Source: Chachezhania antarctica
Lineage (GTDB): Bacteria; Pseudomonadota; Alphaproteobacteria; Rhodobacterales; Rhodobacteraceae
Length of the DNA stretch: 53,226 bases
Assembly: GCF_003646465.1 (NCBI RefSeq)
Contig: NZ_QZEX01000019.1
Location: 1 to 53,226, forward strand
Direction of reading: 5' to 3'
The notes beneath the pieces were generated by a model. It did not search any database, was not told the DNA's origin, and saw only the letters and a program-made list of their open reading frames with translations. A program made the translations under genes and the position numbers. Position 1 is the stretch's first letter, and each line of letters opens with the position of its first letter. Below, piece after piece: positions 26,648 to 36,992 of this stretch.

Positions 26648-28111
26648 TCAGTGCCCTGCGCCGCCACCGGCGGCAAGTGTTGCGCCTTCTCCACCGGCAC
26701 CGGCACTGCCTGCACCACCGCCGTAAATGGCAGCGGTCAGGTCAGCTTGGGCCAAGTAGAATTCGCGTTTTGCATTTGCCGCTTCGAGAGACGTACTTAG
26801 CTTCTCACGCACGTCCTGAAGCAGTTCGAATGTGTTGGTGATCATACCGTTGTAAGACAGCAAACCTTGTTCCTCGACAGTGGTACGAAGTGGAACAAGA
26901 ACATCTCGGTAATGTCGCGCAATCCGGTAGGATGCGTGATAGGCGGTTTCTGCTCCACGCGCTTCTGAGCGAACGTTGACCGCCTTTTCGGCCAACACGT
27001 TTGCAGATTGCAGATACATCAGCTCTGCTTTTCGCATGCGCGCCTGCCCAGTATCATAAATTGGAATTGCAAATTCCAATTCGAGTTGCGGTAAGGTTTC
27101 GGTTTCAGTGTTGCCGTCCTCGCGTTCCCGCTCAGCTTCAAACCCGGCAACAAGTTCAAGATCGCTCACAATCCGTGTCTTGTCCGTAAGGCCGAAAGCA
27201 CGGGCTTGAGCCTCCAGTCCTAACTGAGCAACGCGCAGATCAACTCGATTTGCCAAAGCCTTGGCTTCGATGTTTGAGACACGGCCAATCGATCCCGGAA
27301 GCGGCGGCAAAGCATCAGGTACGAAATACTCAAGGTCTGATCCCCATAGCCCCATCAATCTCGTTAGGTTCTCCTTAGACCGGGCGGCGTTGAGGCGCGC
27401 CTGAGCCAATTGGCCGGCAAGCTCGGCATTAAAGGCTTGCTCCCGCGCTTGGCCCGCCTTGTTCAATGCCCCTGTCTCTCCCAATCGAAGGGCCAATTCA
27501 GAGCCAGCATCGGAGGTCGCCTTTGCTTGTCTGAGATAACTGACCGTCTCAAAAGCGGACACGGTATCAATCCAGGCGGCCCGCGTTTCAGCGGCCAGAG
27601 AAAGCGTATCGTTCACGGCTGTCAATTGGGCCTGCTGGAATGCGGCTTCTGCGATCGCCATACGCTGCTTTCGGGTCGTCGCATCCAGGATATTCGTTCG
27701 GATCAGACCTTCGATACTACGATACACTCCCAGCTCCGGAGCACCCAAGCCGAACAGTCCAATTGAAACTACTGGGTTCTCGGGCGTCGCCTGTTGCCAT
27801 GCCTCAGCAGCAGACAATCCGACGTTTGCATAAGCCGCCTGTAAACCCTTGTTGTTGAGTAGAGCTACCTGAACCGCAGTTTCCGCGGAAATAGTTTTAC
27901 GATAAACCATGCTCTTTACTTCACGAGTCAACGCTACGTTTTCCGCTTGGGTCTGAGCAAATGCGGTGCGTTTTCCGATCGCCGCAGCGGTTTGGCTCGA
28001 CACGTTGGAAAACCCGGCTTTTTGCTCGGTATAGGCTCCGGGAACGGCTGTCGCGCAGGCGCCCAAGAGTAACGGAAACCCAACGATCACCGGGTATTTT
28101 GAAACGCGCAT
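26648..28111 (-). CDS. TolC-family outer-membrane efflux lipoprotein
   Basis: The start at 28111 overlaps the upstream lipoprotein stop (TGATG) and gives 487 residues with lipobox L-G-A-C (PLLLGAC). The two halves show the alternating coiled-coil/beta pattern of outer-membrane efflux proteins (AAEAWQQATPENPVVSIG, RSEARGAETAYHASYRIARH). The C-terminal tail is Gly/Ala-rich (YGGGAGSAGAGGEGATLAAG). A lipidated TolC-like channel is the natural partner of the CusBA pump encoded on the other strand. Base composition looks less GC-rich than the multicopper oxidase gene next to it, hinting at a different origin. Confidence 0.9.
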   Translation of the reverse strand: MRVSKYPVIVGFPLLLGACATAVPGAYTEQKAGFSNVSSQTAAAIGKRTAFAQTQAENVALTREVKSMVYRKTISAETAVQVALLNNKGLQAAYANVGLSAAEAWQQATPENPVVSIGLFGLGAPELGVYRSIEGLIRTNILDATTRKQRMAIAEAAFQQAQLTAVNDTLSLAAETRAAWIDTVSAFETVSYLRQAKATSDAGSELALRLGETGALNKAGQAREQAFNAELAGQLAQARLNAARSKENLTRLMGLWGSDLEYFVPDALPPLPGSIGRVSNIEAKALANRVDLRVAQLGLEAQARAFGLTDKTRIVSDLELVAGFEAEREREDGNTETETLPQLELEFAIPIYDTGQARMRKAELMYLQSANVLAEKAVNVRSEARGAETAYHASYRIARHYRDVLVPLRTTVEEQGLLSYNGMITNTFELLQDVREKLSTSLEAANAKREFYLAQADLTAAIYGGGAGSAGAGGEGATLAAGGGAGH

Positions 28112-28332
28112 CAGTTGCCCTCCGTCTGTTCTTCGTTGACTGAGCGCCAATCACGTGGGCCGGTGGGGCCACGATAGGTGTAGCCGGCAAGCGGATCTTG
28201 ATACCTGATTGGTGATGCGACCGCAGTATTTGTAACAGCCTGTTGGGCCGTCACGATGGGCAGTGGCGTAGGCTCGTAAGCACATGCGCCAAGTGCGAGG
28301 GCCGAAGCCCCCATAAGTAGATGAGTTTTCAT
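28111..28332 (-). CDS. Small lipoprotein, function unknown
   Basis: The ATG at 28332 opens a 73-residue lipoprotein with lipobox L-G-A-C (ALALGACAYEP). The mature part is short and polar (GYTYRGPTGPRDWRSVNEEQ). Its stop overlaps the start of the TolC-type gene by one base, so translation is coupled. Similar short lipoproteins precede TolC-like genes in some copper clusters. It may help assemble the channel, but I do not recognise a named family. Confidence 0.65.
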   Translation of the reverse strand: MKTHLLMGASALALGACAYEPTPLPIVTAQQAVTNTAVASPIRYQDPLAGYTYRGPTGPRDWRSVNEEQTEGN

Positions 28333-28405
28333 GAAAGTAACCTGATTGGTGAACGTTGTCTCACGCAGAATCTGCGCAAGGCTCACACCCGATTTGGGCG
28401 CCGGT

Positions 28406-28822
28406 TCAGATCAGGAATCGAGGGGGCCGCAGGAACCCTGCTGTTTCCACCGAATACGTTTGACCGTCGAGAATGACATATTCACTTGTACCAACCGGCT
28501 CTGCTTCGATCTTGGTGTCTTCGAGGAAGACGACAGAAATACAGATACCGTTGCAACACTCTTGGGATTGTTGCTCTTTGCCATCCTTGTCGGACGCTGC
28601 GATGTCGCTTGCGACCCTAAGCTTCTCATGCGCGTGATGCGCATCGCTTCCGGTGTCATGAGTCATGGCGGCACCAACGACAACAATAGACTTGGCTTGA
28701 TGTCCGTCATGCATGCCGGACGCCGCGTGAGCGGCAGAAGGTGGTGACAATACCAATGCCAGCGCAAACGCAATGCACGTAAACGCCCTTGACCAGCTTG
28801 ATATGAAAACTCGAAAGCTCAT
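28406..28822 (-). CDS. Secreted His/Cys-containing protein, function unknown
   Basis: This 138-residue precursor has a signal peptide ending PPSAAHAAS. The mature part is His-rich (GMHDGHQ, DAHHAHEK) and has a conserved-looking cysteine knot (QECCNGICISVVF). The C-terminus ends in FLRPPRFLI. The layout resembles small secreted proteins found beside copper-resistance operons, and the histidines and cysteines suggest metal binding. It lies upstream of the small-lipoprotein/TolC/oxidase run on the same strand and may share its promoter. No family name is claimed. Confidence 0.6.
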   Translation of the reverse strand: MSFRVFISSWSRAFTCIAFALALVLSPPSAAHAASGMHDGHQAKSIVVVGAAMTHDTGSDAHHAHEKLRVASDIAASDKDGKEQQSQECCNGICISVVFLEDTKIEAEPVGTSEYVILDGQTYSVETAGFLRPPRFLI

Positions 28823-28994
28823 GCCGCGAATATCGGAGAGCGATGCAGTACAGTCAATCCGTCCTGCGCAGGAAGGTTTGTCGCTTTTTTTGAAACAGGC
28901 GAGTTTTGGCCGCTGCTGTCAGAGAGTGTTGCACATCAGCGACATAGAGAGAGCCACTATCTCCGTCCAGCGGAGCGTTGCTGACGCATTTTGG

Positions 28995-29207
28995 CTACTG
29001 AACCTCTGCCAGCTTCTCAGACCTGTAGCCCGCATCGCGGATCGCTGCGGCCAATGCAGTTTCATCCAGAGTGCTGTCGACGTCGACGATACGTCCAGTC
29101 AGATCGCACGAAACCGTTGCATCTGGGTCGGCCGCCATAATGGCCTTTTGGATGGAAGCGGTACAATGGCCGCAACTCATGTTCGGTACGCTGAATTTGA
29201 ACATCGC
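28995..29207 (-). CDS. copZ: CopZ-like copper chaperone (HMA domain)
   Basis: The ATG at 29207 has AAAGGAG upstream and gives 70 residues, the normal CopZ length. It is a single HMA domain with the copper loop MSCGHC (VPNMSCGHCTASIQKAI). It carries Cu(I) in the cytoplasm to P-type ATPases or regulators. It is divergent from the two-HMA copper ATPase at 29343, and a CueR-type promoter lies in the shared region for each direction. Confidence 0.9.
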   Translation of the reverse strand, partial: AMFKFSVPNMSCGHCTASIQKAIMAADPDATVSCDLTGRIVDVDSTLDETALAAAIRDAGYRSEKLAEVQ

Positions 29208-29226
29208 AATCTCCTTTGACGACATG

Positions 29227-29257
29227 CATGTAAGGCGTTCCGGCGCGGGAAGGTCAA
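29227..29257 (-). promoter_or_regulatory. CueR-type promoter of copZ
   Basis: Minus-strand -35 TTGACC (29252-29257), 19-bp spacer and a weak -10 TACATG (29227-29232). The sequence CCTTCC followed by GGAACG forms the imperfect CueR dyad. The ATG at 29207 is about 20 bases past the -10, so the leader would be short. Confidence 0.6.
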
Positions 29258-29284
29258 TGGCCAGAATTTTATTCTACATGCCTG

Positions 29285-29315
29285 TTGACCTTCCAGTAAC
29301 TGGAGGCCCTATCTG
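29285..29315 (+). promoter_or_regulatory. CueR-type promoter of the second copper ATPase
   Basis: Plus-strand -35 TTGACC (29285-29290), 19-bp spacer, -10 TATCTG (29310-29315). The dyad CCTTCCAGTAACTGGAGG is centred in the long spacer as in CueR/HmrR targets. It faces away from the copZ promoter and drives the ATPase at 29343; an AAGGAG ribosome site follows. Confidence 0.75.
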
Positions 29316-29342
29316 CAGGAGTATCAGAACAAGGAGATTCTC

Positions 29343-31853
<2,511 letters not shown>

Positions 31854-31872
31854 ACTCCAGGAGGAAACGATC

Positions 31873-32292
31873 ATGAACATCGGAGATGTGGCCGACCTTT
31901 CCGGCCTTCCCGCCAAAACGATCCGCTACTACGAAGACATCGGTCTTGTCGAACCGCTGCGCAGTTCAAATGGCTATCGCAGCTTTCGGCAAAGCGACGT
32001 GCACAAGCTGGCCTTTCTCGGCCGGGCACGGGCCCTTGGATTCACCATCGAGGATTGCCGGAGCCTGCTGAAGCTCTATGCCGATACTGACCGCGCCAGT
32101 GCCGAGGTAAAGCAGATTGCCGAAGAGCACCTTGATCGGATTGACAGCAAGATCGCCGAACTGACCGAGATGCGCGCTACTCTGTCGCATCTTGTGGATG
32201 CATGCGCGGGTGATCACCGCCCCGATTGCCCCATCTTGGCCGATCTGGCGATGGAACATAAGGCGGGCAGTATCAGCAAGGCGTCCGGGTAG
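31873..32292 (+). CDS. cueR: CueR/HmrR-type copper-responsive MerR regulator
   Basis: The ATG at 31873 follows AGGAGG and gives 139 residues. The MerR DNA-binding head is IGDVADLSGLPAKTIRYYEDIGL. The metal loop is C111-x7-C119 (DACAGDHRPDCPIL), the CueR spacing, and Ser76 occupies the position that is Cys in divalent sensors. Both features indicate Cu(I)/Ag(I) sensing. Three CueR-type boxes are seen (12821, 29227, 29285). It lies downstream of the ATPase it probably activates, so it would be autoregulated through that promoter. Confidence 0.9.
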   Translation: MNIGDVADLSGLPAKTIRYYEDIGLVEPLRSSNGYRSFRQSDVHKLAFLGRARALGFTIEDCRSLLKLYADTDRASAEVKQIAEEHLDRIDSKIAELTEMRATLSHLVDACAGDHRPDCPILADLAMEHKAGSISKASG

Positions 32293-32400
32293 CTCTGACG
32301 TCTGCAAAAGCCGGACTTTCCCGAAAAGCCACGGAACATTCCAGCGCAGTAAAGTTGTTCCTCCTTTAGGTCATCAATTTTTCGAGACTGGAGGTCGCCA

Positions 32401-33270
32401 ATGACATACCTACGCTTTTTCGCGATGATCACCACATCCACGGCGGTGATGTTCATCCTGATGTATCTCAACACCTATCTGCTGAGCCATATCTTCTGGT
32501 CCGAAACGCGGGCCTATATGGCCGTGCTGATGGGAGCCACAATGGCGATCATCATGCTGGGCTTCATGCTGTCGATGTACTCCAGCAAGGCGATCAACGC
32601 TGCCATCTTTATTGGCGGTGCCGTGGTGTTTGCCGGATCCCTCTGGCTGGTCCGGAGCCAGGTGACCGTGGGCGATACCAGCTACATGAAGGCAATGATC
32701 CCGCACCATTCGATCGCGATCATGACGTCGAGCCGCGCCAACATTTCTGACCCGAGGGTGCGCAAACTGGCCGACGAGATCATCTTTGCCCAGGACAAGG
32801 AAATCGCCGAGATGCGGTATCTGGTGAATGACATCGACGCGAATGGTGACGCGGCCGATGAGGGCCCGGATCGTCCGGCCCGCATCGTCGATCTGAACGA
32901 GGCACTCTCATCCGCTGAAATCGCCATCCTCGATCTGGAATTCCTGACCGGCGATGAGATCGCGCAGCTTTTCCCGGATGGGGCCATCTGCACCTTCAAG
33001 TATACCGCGACCAGCAACCCTGTGCTTGCCGCGGGAGAGATCGACGGCGCCCCGGCGGCGCTGGCCAAGATCAGCGGCGATCTGGTGCGACTTGGTTCAA
33101 CCGACGGCACCGGCACCCTGAGCGCCGAAGGAATGTCCGTGGCCCTCAGTGCCCCGGACGGGGATGCGGCGCTGCAAAACAGCGGTGAAATGCAGGACGC
33201 CAACCTCGTTCTCGAACTCGATGCCGGCCTGCGGGCAGGCTATCGCGGCTTTTATGGCTGCGACGCCTGA
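32401..33270 (+). CDS. DUF305-domain membrane protein
   Basis: This 289-residue protein has a GGAGG site before the ATG. The N-terminal ~85 residues form three hydrophobic helices rich in Met. A DUF305 domain follows with MIPHHSIAIMTSSRA and conserved Glu/Met positions (EIIFAQDKEIAEMR), motifs that bind metal in a four-helix bundle. The C-terminal ~120 residues are a beta-rich domain (ICTFKYTATSNPVLA...LVLELDAG) not usual in DUF305 proteins. DUF305 genes are common in copper clusters. The extra domain is of unknown role; the C-terminal GFYGCDA cysteine may matter. Confidence 0.78.
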   Translation: MTYLRFFAMITTSTAVMFILMYLNTYLLSHIFWSETRAYMAVLMGATMAIIMLGFMLSMYSSKAINAAIFIGGAVVFAGSLWLVRSQVTVGDTSYMKAMIPHHSIAIMTSSRANISDPRVRKLADEIIFAQDKEIAEMRYLVNDIDANGDAADEGPDRPARIVDLNEALSSAEIAILDLEFLTGDEIAQLFPDGAICTFKYTATSNPVLAAGEIDGAPAALAKISGDLVRLGSTDGTGTLSAEGMSVALSAPDGDAALQNSGEMQDANLVLELDAGLRAGYRGFYGCDA

Positions 33271-33292
33271 ACCCTGAAACGGAGGATATGAC

Positions 33293-34057
33293 ATGCCAAA
33301 GGACACAACCCAGACTGCCAGGCTTTACCGGATGGTGATGCCCGACCACCTCTGTCCCTATGGACTCAAATCCAAGGACCTGTTGGAGCGCGAGGGTTTC
33401 GAGGTCGAGGATCACCCTTTGACAACGCGTGAGGAAACCGACGCGTTCATGGAAGAGCACGGCGTCGAAACAACCCCGCAAACCTGGATCGGGGACGAGC
33501 GGATCGGCGGATATGACGACCTTCGGGTCCATTTCGGCATCGATGCGCCGGAAGACGAACGCTCGGACACGTCCTACCAGCCGGTGATCACGATCTTTGC
33601 CGTCGCGTTCCTGATGGCGCTCGGTTTGTCGTGGTACAGCTTCGAGAACATTTTCACCCTGCGCGCCCTGGAATGGTTCATTTCCATCTCGATGTGCTTT
33701 CTGGCCGTACAGAAACTTCAGGATGTCGAAAGTTTTTCGACCATGTTCCTGAACTACGACCTGCTGGCGCGTCGGTGGGTGCGATATGGCAAGATCTATC
33801 CGTTCGGAGAGGCGTTCGCAGGCATCCTCATGGTCGCCGGGGCGCTGACTTGGCTTTCGGCACCGGTGGCCCTGTTCATCGGCACTGTTGGCGCAGTATC
33901 GGTTTTCAAGGCGGTCTATATCGACAAGCGTGAATTGAAATGCGCCTGCGTCGGCGGCGACAGCAACGTACCGCTCGGCTTTGTCTCGCTCACAGAGAAC
34001 CTGATGATGATGGTCATGGGGATTTGGATGCCGATCAGGGTGTATCTGATCGGCTGA
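33293..34057 (+). CDS. Glutaredoxin-MauE/DoxX fusion, redox membrane protein
   Basis: This 254-residue protein joins an N-terminal glutaredoxin domain (about residues 8-85) to a four-helix MauE/DoxX-like membrane domain. The glutaredoxin motif is CPYG (DHLCPYGLKS), so only one of the usual two active-site cysteines is left. The TTPQTWIGDERIGGYDDL segment is the typical GSH-binding block. The membrane part has a conserved-looking C-x-C (KCACVGGDSNVPLGFVSL). MauE helps disulfide formation in methylamine dehydrogenase. Here a periplasm/cytoplasm redox link for copper proteins is plausible. A GGAGG site precedes the ATG. Confidence 0.82.
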   Translation: MPKDTTQTARLYRMVMPDHLCPYGLKSKDLLEREGFEVEDHPLTTREETDAFMEEHGVETTPQTWIGDERIGGYDDLRVHFGIDAPEDERSDTSYQPVITIFAVAFLMALGLSWYSFENIFTLRALEWFISISMCFLAVQKLQDVESFSTMFLNYDLLARRWVRYGKIYPFGEAFAGILMVAGALTWLSAPVALFIGTVGAVSVFKAVYIDKRELKCACVGGDSNVPLGFVSLTENLMMMVMGIWMPIRVYLIG

Positions 34058-34143
34058 AAGGCGGGCTCCTTTTTCACATCCCTCAGACCCGTTCTCCCGA
34101 CAGGTGCACAGGTCAGACAGCACTGCGAAAAAGGTTAGGCTGA

Positions 34144-34305
34144 ATGGACCAGATGATCGAAGCATTCACGACCGGGGCGGGCATGCTCTGGAAAGCGCTC
34201 TGGGCGCTGATCTTTGGCTATATCATCTCCGCAGGCATCCAGATCTTCGTGACACGGGATCAGATGGCGCGTGTTCTGGGTGATCGTGGTGCCAGGAAGG
34301 CAGGC
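34144..34305 (+). pseudogene. 5' fragment of a DUF318-type permease, cut by the transposon
   Basis: The first 54 codons from ATG 34144 (MDQMIEAFTTG, FGYIISAGIQIFVTRDQMARVLGDRG) resemble the start of a predicted two-component/ArsP-like permease. The reading frame then enters the transposon end TGTCGC at exactly 34306 and stops at 34360 after unrelated residues (CRNCFAVSS...). At least 250 residues of the expected protein are missing. The break marks the end of the metal island as it now stands. Family identification is from the N-terminal helix only. Confidence 0.65.
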
Positions 34306-34329
34306 TGTCGCAATTGCTTTGCCGTTTCA
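34306..34329. repeat. Left terminal inverted repeat of the transposon
   Basis: Starts TGTCGCAATTGCTTTGCC. Compared with the right end read inward, 14-16 of the first 24 positions match, including TGTCGC and a shared TTTCA block. Further GTTTCA-like repeats follow to about 34420, probably transposase-binding sites. Confidence 0.65.
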
Positions 34330-34474
34330 TCAAAAAGTTCTTACAGGATTCCAGTAGGATGAAGCGTAATCCGACGTGGTATTTTACGTTTCGATTTCAA
34401 TTTTTAGCTCGCGTTTCAACAAGCGAGAACATGGGGCAGAAGATGGGGTTTAGAAACCGTGGAGCGGCGGGTTC

Positions 34475-36109
34475 ATGACGCTGCGCGAAAACGAAGCGTC
34501 TGACGAGGCTTGGGCCAAGGCAACGCGTATCGCGCGAGAGCTGGATCGCATTTTGGACGGGCAAGAGCCTATGCGCACCGCAGTTTCTCGGGCCGCATCC
34601 GAATTGCGTCTCTCGACGCGCCAAGTCTACAACCACCTGCGCCGATATCGTACCGAACATCGGGTGTCTTCGCTGTTGCCAAAGACAGGTGGAGCTAGGC
34701 GCGCGAGGATCAGCCCGGCTGTTGAGGAAATCATTTCGGCAACCCTTCGGGAGATGTGGCTTCAGCCCGAGCAACCGGACCTTGCGCCGATTGTCGATGA
34801 AATCCGCACCCGTTGTGACAGCGAGGGTCTTGATCCGCCTGCCTATGTCACCGTTTCCAAGCGTATCCCACGACTGTTCACGCCCGAGGAGATTGCACGA
34901 CGGCGACATTCAGGAGGAAAAAACCTACGGCGCCTGAAACCCCGCCCAGGTTATATCCGGGCCAACCACGCACTCGATGTCGTCCAGATAGACCATACCC
35001 CCGCCGACATCCAGTTTGTGGAAGTCATCGATGGTCAGGGCATCTATGTTGGACGCCCCTATCTCACCATCGCAGCTGATGTTGCAACAAGCGCGATTAT
35101 CGGCTTCTGCCTGACCCTTGAGCAGCCCTCACGCTTGTCGGTCGCCCTCTGTCTGGCGCAGGCGATGTGCCGCAAGGAGGACTGGCTGGCAGCGCGCGAC
35201 ATCAATCATTCCTGGCCGATGTTTGGCCGCCCGAAGATGGTCGTCGTGGATTCCGCCATGGAATTCAGAAGCACCAGTTTCATCCTGGGTTGTGCCGAGT
35301 ACGGGATTGCAATTCAAAGCCGGAACAAGGGGACCGTCCATCGTGGCGGGGTTGTCGAACGACTTCTAGGCAAGGTGAATACGGTGCTGCGCTCCCTGCC
35401 TGGCAAGACCGGGCGTTCCATCGCGGATCGGGGTGAGTATCTGTCCGAAGACCGTGCGAGGCTCAACTTTGCAGACCTCGAACGCTGTATCGCGCTGGCG
35501 ATTATCGATCACAATCTTAGCCAGAATGAACGCAAGCTGACAGTCCCGACCAATGAATGGGAACGAAAATGCCGTCAGCCGGACGGCCCGGAAGACAACC
35601 CTTTCGACGTTCTGCTCAGCTTTCTCCCGAACAAGACACGCAGGATTTCACCTCAAGGTGTCAGCCTGTTTGCCAACGACTATTTCGATCCATGGTTGGG
35701 CCCGTTGGTCGCCCGCCGTGATCGATTGGGTGCTCTCGATGTTCGTTATGATCCTCGGGACATTAGTCACATCTACATCAAGGATCCCGATACAGGAGCC
35801 TGGCGCCCTGTGGAGCGGCGGGATGGACTGCTTGAGGCGGTCACCGTCTGGCAGCACAGGGCCGAGAGAAGCCGAGCGCGCGAAACCGGCCGACGCCCGA
35901 TCGAGGAGAAGACCGCGATCCGCCGCGAAATCGCGGCGACGGTAGATGCCTCGGCATCGAAGAAGCAAAGGCTGAAGGAAGTCGCACGGGCCAGGCATGC
36001 GGCTCATGCGCCGAAACCCTACCAGAGCCTCACTTCTTCCCCGACACCAATCCGCGAAACACCTGACCCTGAGCGCCCGCGCCGCGTCTTTCCGGTTGAG
36101 GATTGGTGA
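34475..36109 (+). CDS. tniA: TniA-like DDE transposase (Mu/Tn5053 family)
   Basis: This 544-residue transposase has an N-terminal helix-turn-helix region (LRLSTRQVYNHLRRYR) and an RNase H-like DDE core. Catalytic residues are D173 (VVQIDHTPAD), D259 (MVVVDSAMEF) and E295 (GGVVERLLGK). The Mu-type C-terminal beta domain follows (ISHIYIKDPDTGAWRPV). It cuts and joins transposon ends, using TniB as ATPase regulator and TniQ for targeting or resolution. The tniB gene starts two bases after its stop. Length and layout are standard for Tn5053/Tn402-type elements. Confidence 0.93.
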   Translation: MTLRENEASDEAWAKATRIARELDRILDGQEPMRTAVSRAASELRLSTRQVYNHLRRYRTEHRVSSLLPKTGGARRARISPAVEEIISATLREMWLQPEQPDLAPIVDEIRTRCDSEGLDPPAYVTVSKRIPRLFTPEEIARRRHSGGKNLRRLKPRPGYIRANHALDVVQIDHTPADIQFVEVIDGQGIYVGRPYLTIAADVATSAIIGFCLTLEQPSRLSVALCLAQAMCRKEDWLAARDINHSWPMFGRPKMVVVDSAMEFRSTSFILGCAEYGIAIQSRNKGTVHRGGVVERLLGKVNTVLRSLPGKTGRSIADRGEYLSEDRARLNFADLERCIALAIIDHNLSQNERKLTVPTNEWERKCRQPDGPEDNPFDVLLSFLPNKTRRISPQGVSLFANDYFDPWLGPLVARRDRLGALDVRYDPRDISHIYIKDPDTGAWRPVERRDGLLEAVTVWQHRAERSRARETGRRPIEEKTAIRREIAATVDASASKKQRLKEVARARHAAHAPKPYQSLTSSPTPIRETPDPERPRRVFPVEDW

Positions 36110-36110
36110 A

Positions 36111-36992
36111 ATGACGGATCACCTCCTGGACTCCGCCGCATCACTTCTCGATGCCGGTGACGCGTGCCGCATCGCCCATATCCGGACGGCCCGTTGGATC
36201 AGCCATCCTGTTGCAAGTCGCGCCCATAACGCCATGCGTCTGCTACTCGATCGGCCAGTAACTTTGCGCCCCAGAGGGCTCTTGCTGACGGGCCCTTATC
36301 ACAATGGCAAGACGATGATCGCCGAACGCTTCGCGATTGAACATTTGCGTCAGTCAGAACGTCAAAGGATCTGGGTGATCCAGACCCGAGAAGGTGCCGG
36401 ACTGTCTCACTTCTATGCCAGCATTCTTGCCGGGTTGCGCGCGCCTCAGGCCTCTGGTTGGCGAAGCCTGTCGCGCGCGGGCGAGCAGGTGGATCATTTG
36501 CTGGACAGCTTGAAACCCCGCCTGCTCATCTTCGATGAGTTTCACAGCGCCCTTCGAGGGCGCCGACAGGACGTGAAATCTATCTTTTCGTTCCTGCGCC
36601 GCATCGCAAGTGTCCACGATATCTCGCCCGTACTGGTCGGCGAGGTTGCGGTCTATGACGCGGTACACGACACCGAGGAGATGGGATCGCGGTTCGATAC
36701 GATCCCTGTTCCCAGATGGGCGTATGACGAGGATTTCGCGACGCTCCTCGATAGTCTTGAAACCTGCATGCCTCTCGCCCGCGCCTCGGACCTGTCGCGA
36801 CCGTCACTGGCTGAGATCATCCATGAATTGTCAGAGGGCTTGATCGGAGAGGTCGTCGATATCGTGAGCAACGCGGCTATCACGGCGATAAGGAACGGCG
36901 AGGAACACATTTCTGAAGCGACCATCGCCTCGCTTGGTTACACGCCCCTGTCGAAACGCCGAAATGCTCCTTTGCGCCGCGAAATGATGTGA
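36111..36992 (+). CDS. tniB: TniB-like transposition AAA+ ATPase
   Basis: I take the ATG at 36111 (MTDHLL), two bases after tniA; the longer frame would overlap tniA. The 293-residue protein has Walker A GPYHNGKT (residues 61-68) and Walker B LLIFDE (138-143), followed by sensor regions (PVLVGEVAVYDAV). TniB/TnsC-type ATPases form filaments on DNA and direct TniA to target sites. It overlaps the GTG start of tniQ by four bases. Confidence 0.92.
   Translation: MTDHLLDSAASLLDAGDACRIAHIRTARWISHPVASRAHNAMRLLLDRPVTLRPRGLLLTGPYHNGKTMIAERFAIEHLRQSERQRIWVIQTREGAGLSHFYASILAGLRAPQASGWRSLSRAGEQVDHLLDSLKPRLLIFDEFHSALRGRRQDVKSIFSFLRRIASVHDISPVLVGEVAVYDAVHDTEEMGSRFDTIPVPRWAYDEDFATLLDSLETCMPLARASDLSRPSLAEIIHELSEGLIGEVVDIVSNAAITAIRNGEEHISEATIASLGYTPLSKRRNAPLRREMM

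Noticed and set aside
28862-28873. Palindrome TCCTGCGCAGGA as a CueR-type operator for the TolC-oxidase run
   Set aside because: It resembles half of the CueR dyad, but no -35/-10 pair with a 19-bp spacer could be placed around it.
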